From Planctomycetota bacterium (lineage in GTDB: Bacteria; Planctomycetota; PUPC01; JACPCR01): a stretch of 23,370 nt of DNA. The notes under the pieces are model-generated. The model did not search any database. It was not told where the DNA came from and worked only from the letters and a program-made list of their open reading frames with translations. Within the stretch, counting starts at the first letter, position 1. Each line of letters begins with the position of its first letter. Position numbers and translations under genes: made by a program. Shown here piece by piece: positions 1-7,300 of the stretch. The DNA is taken from assembly GCA_030740295.1 (NCBI GenBank), contig JASLXP010001013.1, positions 1 to 23,370 on the forward strand, in the 5' to 3' direction.

Positions 1-65
1 GGATAGTCAAGCCCGAGGTGGCTATCGGCAAAGAACAGAATCCGGATGTCAGACTCTTGATGCAT
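1..65 (-). CDS. Metallophosphoesterase, SbcD/YhaO-like, first 21 codons only (runs off the left edge)
   Basis: Reading the minus strand from the ATG at 65-63 gives a peptide that starts MHQESDIRILFFADSHLG and stays open to the window edge. The hydrophobic strand followed by D-S-H is the first metal-binding motif (D-x-H) of calcineurin-like phosphoesterases. The spelling is close to DNA-repair exonuclease SbcD/YhaO-type proteins. The ATG lies 2 nt after the TGA of an upstream glycosidase-like gene fragment, and no Shine-Dalgarno is visible, so initiation may depend on translational coupling. Only 21 residues are visible, so the subfamily is tentative. Other metallophosphoesterases share the same opening. 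Confidence 0.55.
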   Translation of the reverse strand, partial: MHQESDIRILFFADSHLGLDY

Positions 66-192
66 TTTCAGGGGAAGGGCTCTTTGCGGAGTTGGCCGGG
101 ATTCGCTGCCAGTTCAACGATGCCCCGCGCCTCGAGGCGGGGAACGGTCATCCTGACGTGGCCGCTGTGCCATTCGAGTTCGAGGCCTTGGC
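41..192. repeat. Direct repeat, copy A (pairs with 2252-2403)
   Basis: This segment matches 2252-2403 at a constant offset of 2211 bases, with no gap seen. From about 60 to 188 the identity is about 90% by eye (roughly 11 to 12 mismatches). It covers the 3' end of a glycosidase-like gene, its TGA, the 2-nt spacer and the ATGCAT of the next gene. Beyond that, the core TCCGGATGT (41-49 and 2252-2260) still matches, but the bases between are diverged. The two copies enclose the SdiA-regulated-type and GH43-like genes. Confidence 0.85.
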
Positions 193-237
193 CAGGCCAA
201 TTCCCCTCGCTCCTCCAGTAACGACCGTTAAGCACTG
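68..237 (-). pseudogene. Orphan C-terminal fragment of a glycosidase-like protein
   Basis: The minus strand is open for 56 codons from 237 to the TGA at 70-68, but it has no start codon and is closed upstream by TGA (240-238). The product matches the C-terminal end of the peptide encoded at 2279-2641. Shared pieces include LELEWHSG, RMTVPRLEA and GIVELAA. A short beta-strand run ending T-V-P-x-L-E-A-W is typical of the last beta-sandwich domain of many glycosidases. The rest of the gene is missing: bases 238-358 show no in-frame continuation. This is probably what remains of a duplicated gene after deletion. The parent family was not identified. Confidence 0.7.
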
Positions 238-362
238 CTCAGACATGGATTGGTTACCGGCAAGGATGTGGTCGGCATGCGGAGAATAGAAGCCAGCTTC
301 TTATCGGGCAAGGGGTCTTTGCCTGCCAGTTCACAGACAACGATGTCTGCGAAACTTCTCAC
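228..362 (-). CDS. Possible 44-residue ORF overlapping the stop of the SdiA-regulated-type gene
   Basis: A GTG at 362-360 overlaps the TGA of the upstream gene (361-359) and opens a frame of 44 codons ending in TAA (230-228). The peptide begins VRSFADIVVCELAGKDPL and is rich in Lys, Pro and Leu, with no signal peptide, membrane segment or recognised domain. It fills most of the gap between the SdiA-regulated-type gene and the glycosidase fragment. No Shine-Dalgarno was seen. It may be a small coupled gene, another relic of a deleted gene, or a chance frame. I do not recognise it. Confidence 0.2.
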   Translation of the reverse strand: MRSFADIVVCELAGKDPLPDKKLASILRMPTTSLPVTNPCLSSA

Positions 363-1213
363 TTTTTCCTTTTGAAAACGTAGAACAAATTCGGCTCACT
401 GCAGATATACAAAGTTCCGGCTGGGCCCATGGTGATACCTTCTGCCTGGGGAACGTTGTGCGGCAGGCCTGCGTTTCCTTTCACCAGCCTGAGTCTGGAG
501 ATCTCCTTGCCCTTCTCAGTGGTCTCAACAACACATTTCGATTCGTCGCTCAGGATGAGCAGATGACCGGTGCGGGAATCAAAGTGCACTCCGGACAGGT
601 CACTCATCTGGAGATTTGTGGCTTGGATATCCCAAAGGAGTCGAAAATTTGCATTAGGAGGCCGTTTTCCCGATTTGCCTCCGATGGGTGGCTCCTCAAT
701 CTCGTAGATCTTCCGAGGATTCCGTTCCTTCACCGAGAAAAATCGTTTCTTCCCTGGATCGTAGCTCAGTCCTTCCAGTCCCTTGTTGCCCATACCCACT
801 TCCAGGTGAAAAACGAAAGTCGAGCCCGCACCGTAGTCCACGACCCTCGTGTCCTTATCGATGAGTATCCGGCAAATGTTCCCTCTCCCTTCTTCCACGA
901 CCCAGAAGACGTTGTCACGGACATGGAAAATTCCTTCGACATCGCTGAACCCGTTCAGCTTGATGATCCGTTTGGTTGATCCATCCAATCCCAGCTCGAC
1001 CACAAGGGCAGCGCCGTTGATGACCATAAAGAGCGACTTCGTCGTCGAACAGTAAGTCAGGCCCGAAGCATCGGTTCTCACCTGCCCTATCTTTTTGGGA
1101 CCGAGAACGAGGACGTAATCATCCAGACCAACTTTCTTCGCGGGCTCTGCACCGATCTGCTCCATGGTGAGTGCAGACAGAATGACGCAGAACATGGAAA
1201 GAGCTGATTGCAT
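359..1213 (-). CDS. Secreted SdiA-regulated-type (YjiK-like) beta-propeller protein
   Basis: The product is 284 residues. Its N-terminus (MQSALSMFCVILSALTMEQIGA) is a short, weakly charged signal peptide, so export is likely. The mature part repeats strands of the type SGLTY..LFMV, DVEGIF..FWVVEE, GLEGLSYDP..FFSVKE, DLSGVHFD..LLILSDES and AEGITMGP..LYICSEPN. This is the pattern of the SdiA-regulated/YjiK propeller family, whose biochemical role is poorly known. A longer frame to 1399 exists, but the ATG at 1213 is chosen because AGGAG sits 6 nt upstream and the extension would run into the previous gene. It lies 25 bp after the GH43-like gene, so the two probably share a transcript. Confidence 0.75.
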   Translation of the reverse strand: MQSALSMFCVILSALTMEQIGAEPAKKVGLDDYVLVLGPKKIGQVRTDASGLTYCSTTKSLFMVINGAALVVELGLDGSTKRIIKLNGFSDVEGIFHVRDNVFWVVEEGRGNICRILIDKDTRVVDYGAGSTFVFHLEVGMGNKGLEGLSYDPGKKRFFSVKERNPRKIYEIEEPPIGGKSGKRPPNANFRLLWDIQATNLQMSDLSGVHFDSRTGHLLILSDESKCVVETTEKGKEISRLRLVKGNAGLPHNVPQAEGITMGPAGTLYICSEPNLFYVFKRKK

Positions 1214-1219
1214 TTGAGT

Positions 1220-1224
1220 CTCCT
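1220..1224 (-). promoter_or_regulatory. Ribosome binding site AGGAG that decides the 1213 start
   Basis: AGGAG on the minus strand with a 6-nt spacer to the ATG at 1213. It favours this start, just before the signal peptide, over the upstream in-frame start at 1399, which would overlap the preceding gene by 161 bp. Confidence 0.7.
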
Positions 1225-1238
1225 GAAATCTCTGTGCC

Positions 1239-2276
1239 TCAGACCGAAGTCGCACTGGCAATTCGCCAGACACCGCGCTTGTTCGCGGCCGTGCCATCGC
1301 ATGCTTCATAGTATAGCCTGTATCTCGGACCGTCTGGCCCGTCCGCAATTCGGGACACGCACATCTCTGAACACTTGGCCCCATCCCATCGACTTCCACC
1401 CGGCGCGACCACGGGTTCCGGATGCTTCCGCCACTTCAGGCCATCATTCGAAGTGGCGGTCAGAATCTGCGACCGGTCACAAGTGCTGTAACCAGAATAG
1501 TACATTCTATATCCTCCGCCGCTGATGCGGAGCGCCTCTGGCGCGAAAGCTGTGAATGTGTCGAACCGGTCACCACGCGAGATGCGAATGCTGTCTTCCT
1601 CTCGGAAGTTCAGACCATCGACCGACAGCGCGCTGATGATTCCGATACCCCGCTCACTGCAGTACATGCGGCTCTGCCCGTCATCCAGGGAGATGACACG
1701 AGGGGAGCTGAATCCCCGGTCACTTGACCCCATGCGGTCACCGGGCTCGACGCGCCAGGTCAATCCACCATCCTCCGAGAGGGCACTGCGAATTGTGCTT
1801 GGCATCGACTGCGGCCCTGGGCAACACTCGAAGTACATCCGAAGCAGATCAAAACTCCCAGCGACAGGCACGACTTCCGGGGACACTACCCGAAACTCAG
1901 CCGCGCCGGCCTGCTTTGGCGACAAGCAAACTCCTGACTCAGGTGCCCAGTCCATGCCATCTTTCGAAATCGCACTCAAGATCCGCGCCGTTGAGTTGTC
2001 GTAGTCATTAGCCCCGTGCGGATAGCCCGGTCTCGGAAGGATTTGGGTGTAGTACATGCGACAGCATCCGTCGGGCAGCAGCACCACGTTGGGAGCCACA
2101 GCTCCACAGACCCCGGTCCGCGCGGCGTCCTCTGGCCAAATCGCATCCGGCAATGGGTCGGTCTCCGAATCCGGCGGCGCGTCTATCGCCCATGCATCAT
2201 CAGTCACCCAATCAACGCCGGGGTCGGTAGGGACATTGTGGAACTTCATGGTCCGGATGTAGGAACCTCCATGCAT
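1239..2276 (-). CDS. GH43/GH32-like five-bladed beta-propeller protein (putative glycosidase)
   Basis: The product is 345 residues without a signal peptide. Its repeats follow the pattern R-M-Y-Y-(T/S) then ILSA.SKDGMDW, IRSALSEDGGLTW, IISALSVDGLNF and ILTATSNDGLKW, one per blade. This is characteristic of the arabinanase/levansucrase/invertase fold (GH43, GH32, GH117, GH130 and uncharacterised relatives). The N-terminal half holds PNVVLLPDG and the C-terminal half APEALRISGGGYRMYYSG. Catalytic carboxylates cannot be assigned with confidence, so a non-catalytic role remains possible. The ATG at 2276 starts 2 nt after a TGA without a clear Shine-Dalgarno and lies in the direct repeat. An ATG at 2249 is an alternative, but its GGAGG is 16 nt away. 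The gene leads into the SdiA-regulated-type gene. Confidence 0.65.
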   Translation of the reverse strand: MHGGSYIRTMKFHNVPTDPGVDWVTDDAWAIDAPPDSETDPLPDAIWPEDAARTGVCGAVAPNVVLLPDGCCRMYYTQILPRPGYPHGANDYDNSTARILSAISKDGMDWAPESGVCLSPKQAGAAEFRVVSPEVVPVAGSFDLLRMYFECCPGPQSMPSTIRSALSEDGGLTWRVEPGDRMGSSDRGFSSPRVISLDDGQSRMYCSERGIGIISALSVDGLNFREEDSIRISRGDRFDTFTAFAPEALRISGGGYRMYYSGYSTCDRSQILTATSNDGLKWRKHPEPVVAPGGSRWDGAKCSEMCVSRIADGPDGPRYRLYYEACDGTAANKRGVWRIASATSV

Positions 2277-2403
2277 TGTCAGGGAAAGGATTCTTTGCGG
2301 AGTTGGCCGGGCTTCGCTGCCAGTTCAACGATGCCCCACGCCTCGAGGCGGGGGACAGTCATCCTGAAGTAGCCACTGTGCCATTCGAGTTCGAGGTTCT
2401 CAC
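2252..2403. repeat. Direct repeat, copy B (pairs with 41-192)
   Basis: Second copy of the 152-bp segment. It contains the last roughly 40 codons of the glycosidase-like fragment, the TGA, and the first codons of the GH43-like gene. Similarity fades sharply after about 2396: copy A has GCCTTGGCC where copy B has TTCTCACCC. Confidence 0.85.
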
Positions 2404-2641
2404 CCTCTTTCCGTCCGGGCTGAAAGTAACGGGCCGTAAGGCGTCCTTTCCATTCATCTGAAAAGGGGAGGCTGAGTGAAAGATGTTTGAATGGGTCGTT
2501 GCCACCGCCGGCCCTCAAGTTCCAGTTTACGAGATGGACCACTGCTGACAGCGGCTTCCCATTGGGCTTTACCCGGATGAAGGCATAGATGTCATCAGGG
2601 GATTCCAGCTTCAGGAGCGGGGGCAACGCGGACACGATCAT
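2279..2641 (-). pseudogene. C-terminal piece of a glycosidase-like gene (LamG-glycosidase remnant, 3' part)
   Basis: The frame codes for 120 residues beginning MIVSALPPLLKLES. It contains VVHLVNWNL and ends in RMTVPRLEAWGIVELAA. The strand pattern (a probable L-V-N strand, a Pro/Gly-rich middle and a final T-V-P-x-L-E-A-W strand) is typical of the C-terminal beta-sandwich of beta-galactosidase-like and related glycosidases. There is no signal peptide, catalytic domain or good ribosome binding site, and an in-frame TGA lies just upstream at about 2652. The 5' part of the same broken gene probably lies in a different frame at 2595-2927. The 3' end is duplicated at 68-237. Confidence 0.65.
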
Positions 2642-2927
2642 GGGTGAAGATCAGGGAGCTTCCCGAGGGCTCGGTCTGCTCGATAGTTCCGCCGAAGCGG
2701 GACGCATCCGACATGTCCACGCAGGTTCCCCATGGACCCGGCGAAAAGAAAGGGCCTTCGTTATCGGCATGAGACTCGACCACCGCGGCGCCTCCGACCG
2801 TGCCGGAATTCCGCAGCCCTTTCTCGAATGAAAACTCGATGACCGGCTTCGGCAATTCCGCTGAAACAGAACCGAGAAAGAGTAAGCAGAGATGCACAGG
2901 AATCATAAGGTTTGAATCTGCAGACAT
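2595..2927 (-). pseudogene. N-terminal LamG-like piece with signal peptide (LamG-glycosidase remnant, 5' part)
   Basis: From the ATG at 2927 the peptide is MSADSNLMIPVHLCLLFLG followed by SVSAE, a clear signal peptide (an ATG at 2906 would also retain it). The opening strands VIEFSFEKGLRNSGTVGG and WGTCVDMSDASRFGG are typical of the start of a LamG/concanavalin-like domain in exported glycosidases. The frame turns into RVRVAPAPEAG and stops at 2595, where the other frame carries a glycosidase C-terminus. A full LamG glycosidase would be many hundreds of residues, so an internal deletion plus a frame change is more likely than a simple frameshift. No strong Shine-Dalgarno was seen. Confidence 0.6.
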
Positions 2928-3021
2928 AGTCTGGGACAAGAACCAGTGGACCAGGACTGGAGTTTCTTAGCCAATCCATCTTACGAAAGCGGTTGGCAGC
3001 AACCGAGGATGAAGTCTTTTG

Positions 3022-3055
3022 CTCTTAATCTCTGTCGTAATCGTTCTCTTAATCT
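3022..3055 (+). repeat. Two 10-bp direct repeats in the leader of the URO-D-fold gene
   Basis: CTCTTAATCT occurs at 3022-3031 and again at 3046-3055, a 24-bp period. The surrounding 180-bp region between the LamG remnant and the URO-D-fold gene is AT-rich compared with the coding DNA and contains no other gene. The repeats could be regulator half-sites, but no protein partner is visible. No convincing -35/-10 pair was found. Confidence 0.35.
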
Positions 3056-3120
3056 TCTTGCTCAGAAATTTCGAAGTAAAATTCAGCAATCATCATTCTT
3101 CATATCGTATGGAGTGACCT

Positions 3121-4182
3121 ATGTCAGACTCAGTCCCACCACTTTCTCTTGAACAGATGTGCAACGCCGTCGAGCGGCGCGGCGGGGACATCCCGCGCGT
3201 CCCGCTGGGCTGGGTGAAGTTCTTCAATCATCAGACAAGCGAAAAGTACGGCCAGGCACTGAGAGATCTTTCTGACTCCATCGTTGATGACGTGGTAAAC
3301 CTGCGTTACATCCGACCGGGCCATTTCCAGGCCCCGGAAGGGACGTCCGATGACTACATCTGGGCCATCGAGCCGGATCCGGGTGATCTGGCAGAGCGTG
3401 GCTTCACCTCGCGCCTCGTAGTCAGCTCGACGGACCTGATCGACTCGTTCATCGAATCCATGCCGTCTCCGGATGATCGCAGTTACTTCGAGTCTGCCAG
3501 GCAGGCGGCGACGGACCATCATGGCCACTACTGCCTCGCCTGGGACTTTTTCTGCCTGTTCGAGCAGGCATGGTTTCTCTTCGGCATGGAAAACGTCCTG
3601 TGCGAGATGATGCAGGATCCCTCCCGCATGAAGCGGCTCTTTCGCGCTTTCACGGATTATCACAAGAAGGTCATGGATCACTATGCGGATGCCGGCGCAC
3701 ACGGTTATTTCACTTCCGACGATCTAGGCGGCCAGCGCGCCCTCCTTTTCTCCCGGGAACTGCTTCTCGACCTGTACCTGCCGTTCTACGAAGAGCTCGT
3801 CGATTATTGTCATCAGCTCGGCATGCATTTCTGGTTTCACACCGACGGGGAAATCAACGAAATCGCTGATGACCTGGTTTCCATCGGCATGGACGTCCTG
3901 CACCCCATTCAGGACTGCATGGACCTGAGCTCCTTCGCTGAAAAGTACCGAGGCCGCGTGTCCTATCACGTGGGGATGGACATTCAAGAGTTGCTGCCGA
4001 AGGGGAGCGTCGAAGATGTCGCAAAAGGCACGAGAGATCTGATCGACCTGTTCGACCGCGAAGAAGGCGGGTGCATCCTGGCGGCATCCAACGGCATCAT
4101 GCCAGAAACACCTCTGGAGAACATCGAAGCCTTCTTGCGCACTGCGGTCAGTTATGGCGCCGAAAAGCGGCAGAGCTACTGA
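3121..4182 (+). CDS. Uroporphyrinogen-decarboxylase-fold protein (MtaA/CmuA-like), paralog 1
   Basis: The product is 353 residues, presumably cytosolic, with the (beta/alpha)8 layout of the URO-D superfamily. Family landmarks are the acidic pocket strand YFTSDDLGGQRALLFS (about 197-212), the helix LYLPFYEELVDYCHQLG, and H240-T-D-G243, followed by GMDVLHPIQ. In MtaA-type corrinoid methyltransferases the HxDG position is usually HxCG, with the Cys and His helping to bind zinc. Here it is Asp, so methyl transfer cannot be assumed. It is also unlikely to be true HemE, given poor resemblance outside the fold and two more paralogs nearby. GGAG sits 6 nt before the ATG. It converges on the operon ending at 4322. 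Confidence 0.8.
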   Translation: MSDSVPPLSLEQMCNAVERRGGDIPRVPLGWVKFFNHQTSEKYGQALRDLSDSIVDDVVNLRYIRPGHFQAPEGTSDDYIWAIEPDPGDLAERGFTSRLVVSSTDLIDSFIESMPSPDDRSYFESARQAATDHHGHYCLAWDFFCLFEQAWFLFGMENVLCEMMQDPSRMKRLFRAFTDYHKKVMDHYADAGAHGYFTSDDLGGQRALLFSRELLLDLYLPFYEELVDYCHQLGMHFWFHTDGEINEIADDLVSIGMDVLHPIQDCMDLSSFAEKYRGRVSYHVGMDIQELLPKGSVEDVAKGTRDLIDLFDREEGGCILAASNGIMPETPLENIEAFLRTAVSYGAEKRQSY

Positions 4183-4243
4183 TTACAGCTCTTTCTCGAC
4201 ATTCTGTGCTTCTTGATCATCACGATCGCAGCCCCAGAAAGGG

Positions 4244-4289
4244 CCGCGGATACCAGGACTAAAACTTCCGCGGTCCTCTTCATCCGCGG
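4244..4289. repeat. GC-rich inverted repeats in the convergent gap 4183-4321
   Basis: CCGCGGA (4244-4250) can pair with TCCGCGG at 4267-4273 or at 4283-4289. The hairpins lie between two convergent genes and could aid transcription termination in both directions. No T-tract follows either stem, so an intrinsic terminator is not established. Nothing else was seen in this 139-bp gap. Confidence 0.3.
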
Positions 4290-4321
4290 TACTCTTATTC
4301 GAGATCAGAAGAACTCGGCGC

Positions 4322-7300
4322 TCACTCGGCAGGGGGCCGGGCCTTCGCGAATTCCTGCCATTTTGCGTCCAGCACTCTGGGTGATAGCCGGTCGGGATGG
4401 ATGAGGACTCGGTAGAAGAGCTGGAGCTTCTCGCCGGGCTGGAGCTTGAGCGGCTCGTCGTAGAGCAGCGCGGGACTGAAGTAGCCGAAATGGCCGGCCA
4501 TGTAGACGTACCACGGTGTCGGATGCCGGGGATTGGTTGGATGGTCGAAGATGGCCAGGCCAGCTTCGGTCGGGTTGCCTGCATCGACGTTTCCGCTGAA
4601 GTCCATCCACTTGGCCTTCTGGCCGTGGCCCACGAGCCGGCCCCCGTTCTTCCAGCCGTTGGAATCGGTCACGAGATGCGCGGCCATGGATTTGGCGGCC
4701 CGGAACGACAGCCCGGCGTATCCGCCGTGCGCGGGGCCGCCTTTACTCTTTGGCGGTGTGCGGTCGAGCGTTATGGCCTCTTTCCCGACAGTGAAAATCT
4801 GATGCCAGTCCATCCGGTAGCTGCCATCCGAGTCCGGTGGCTGGACGTCGATCGTTCGCTGCTCCGTGAGCACGGGCGGCTTGCCGGGTGGGTGGTAGCT
4901 CAGGTCGATCCGGATGGCGGCCGAGCAATCTTCGTTCCGCACAATCTTCGTATCCACGATGTCCGTGCGGCCGGCAGAGCGTCCGGTCCGCCTGTCTTCC
5001 TCCCAGTAATTCAGTCCGTTGATTTTCTTCCAGGAAAACCAGAGCGCGCGATGCCAAGGATGGTCATTCGGCCGCAGCCAGGTGAGGTCGTGGCCGCGGC
5101 TGGTCCGCACCGGATGGAAATATGGTTTGCCTTCCTTCTTGTCGTAGTTGAACGTCCAGAGAGCCTGGCCCTTTCGCATGAGGCTCAGGGCGCCTGGTGT
5201 TTCCTTCCATTCACGAGTCGGGCTGGCGGCGGCTGGTTTCTTTTCATTCGATTGTGCTGGTTTCTTTTCAATCGGCTGCACTGGTTTCGCCTCAGGCTTT
5301 GCCTTCTCTGAGGAGAGCTGCCTGACCTTGATGGCACTGACCAGGGAGAAATTGGTCCTGGCCGTGAATTCGATATCGAGCCGGCCATCCGTAACTGTCG
5401 TCTCGAACGTCTCTGTGAAAGGTTTGCCGAACCCAAACCGCTTGAACAGGTCGAGGTCGGTGACCTTTACCTCTCCCTCGATTCGTACCGAAAAGACACG
5501 GGAGCCGGCTCTCCGGAAGGCTGGCTCGCTGGCGATCAGGGTGACTTCGTACTGGCCATCGGCCGCGTCGAAGCGATATGCCCCATGCGAATAGCGGCAT
5601 GTCTTCAGCAAAGGATCCCGGATGCCCCTTCCGGTGTACTTTCTGCCGCCCACTGCGCCGAAGGAGCCCTTCGAGTAATCCCGGTCCGCGAGCCATTGCT
5701 GCCCATCGGAATCGATGACCTCGGGACCGCCGGCATTGATTCGCACTTCTGGACGCGGCGCGCCCAGCGATTGGAGGTAGGACATCAGATCGTCCACTTC
5801 TTCCTGTTTGAGACCCGCTATCTGACCGGTCGGCATCATGGAAATGGGAATGGTCTGCATCTTCTCAATGTCTTCGCGTTTTATGGATTCCTTTTTTTCC
5901 GCGCTGGTCATCAGGGTTATCTGCTCCTCGTCGGAACCAAGCAGGCGGCCCTGAAGGACAACCTCGTCTCTGGTGACGATCTGGTGGGTCTCGTAATCGG
6001 TCTTGATGCTTTTGCTGGGCTCAATCATGGATTCGAGCAGGCCGTCACGATCGAGGATGGCGCCGATCTCCTTGAGGTCGGGGCCCAGGCCGGCCGCGCT
6101 GCCGTCCACGGTGTGGCAGGTGGCGCACTTCTGCCGATCGAATATCTCTTTCCCTTTCGAGAGGTCACCGGCGAGGCTGCGCTTCAGCGGGTTGATGTCC
6201 CCGGGAGCGGAGGGAACGGAAAGCCAGGGGGTGTGGATAAATCGGTAGACGTCACCCTCCGGTTTCGTGAACGGCGTGTGGCCTCGTCCCTCACGGCCGA
6301 ACCGCGCCACGTAAAGGTCACCGCCTGGCGCGAAACAGAGGTCGATGATTTTGGCCGGACCATCTGAGAACCGGTGCTCTTCTGCCTCATAAGTGCCGTC
6401 CTCTTTTTTCGTCAGCCGGGTCCGATTAATGGCGCCCATGCTCCAACGCCCGTCCGGCCCCCACATGGCGATGAACAGGTCTCCGGCCGTGCCGCCGAAA
6501 TCGTTCTTCGCTGAATTGAACTCCAGCCCGGTGGCGGCTGAGTTGTTCTTGATCTTCAGAAGAGGATCCCGTGGCGGCGCATGTTTTTTGCCCTTGTGTG
6601 GGTTGTGACCGTAATTGCCGCCTTTTACCGCATGGTTCAGCTCTTCCGTCGGGTTACCGCCGCCTTTGTTATCCGTAAAGAACAGGTCGCCTGCGTCATT
6701 GAAGGCGAGGTCGTACGCGTACCTCAGACCGTTGCAGAAGACCTCGATGTCCTTGCCGTCGGGCCCGATTCGCAGCAGAGAGCCGCGCATCCCTTTCGGG
6801 TCGGGCTTGCGCCCGGCGTTCAGATAATCCGTGCACAGGATGGTGTAGAGGTAGCCGTCGGGACCGAAGCGCAGCCCGAAGGTCCAGTCGAAGTAATGCA
6901 TGGTGAAGGGCCAACCGGTTGCGAACTGTTCGCTCTGATCGGCGGTACCGTCGCCGTCGGTATCCCTGTAAATCCGGATCTCCTGCGTCGTAGCCACATA
7001 GCAGTCGTTCCCTTTGAAAACCAGGCCGGTGGGATAGCGAAGCCCGCCGTGCGCGGGCGAGCCACGAAAACTCTTCGCGTCCTCAGAAGGATGTTCCTTT
7101 CCGTCTTTTGAGATATCGGCGAAAAGAACGGTGGTGTCTTCGAGGCCATCATCATCCGTATCATCGAGGCGCATGATCTGCCCGGTGTAGTTGGCCACGT
7201 AGAGCTTTTCATCGGGGCCGACGGTAATGGCGGTCGGGTTGTGGAATGGCGGGCCTTTCACTATCGGCAGCTTAACGGCCGCGTAGGCGCCGTAGACCTT

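Noticed and set aside
4397..5311. Long plus-strand frame (304 codons) opposite the fusion gene
   Set aside because: It is antisense to the DUF6807/malectin part of a protein with clear domains, and its translation has no recognisable motif. Long shadow frames are common in GC-rich DNA.
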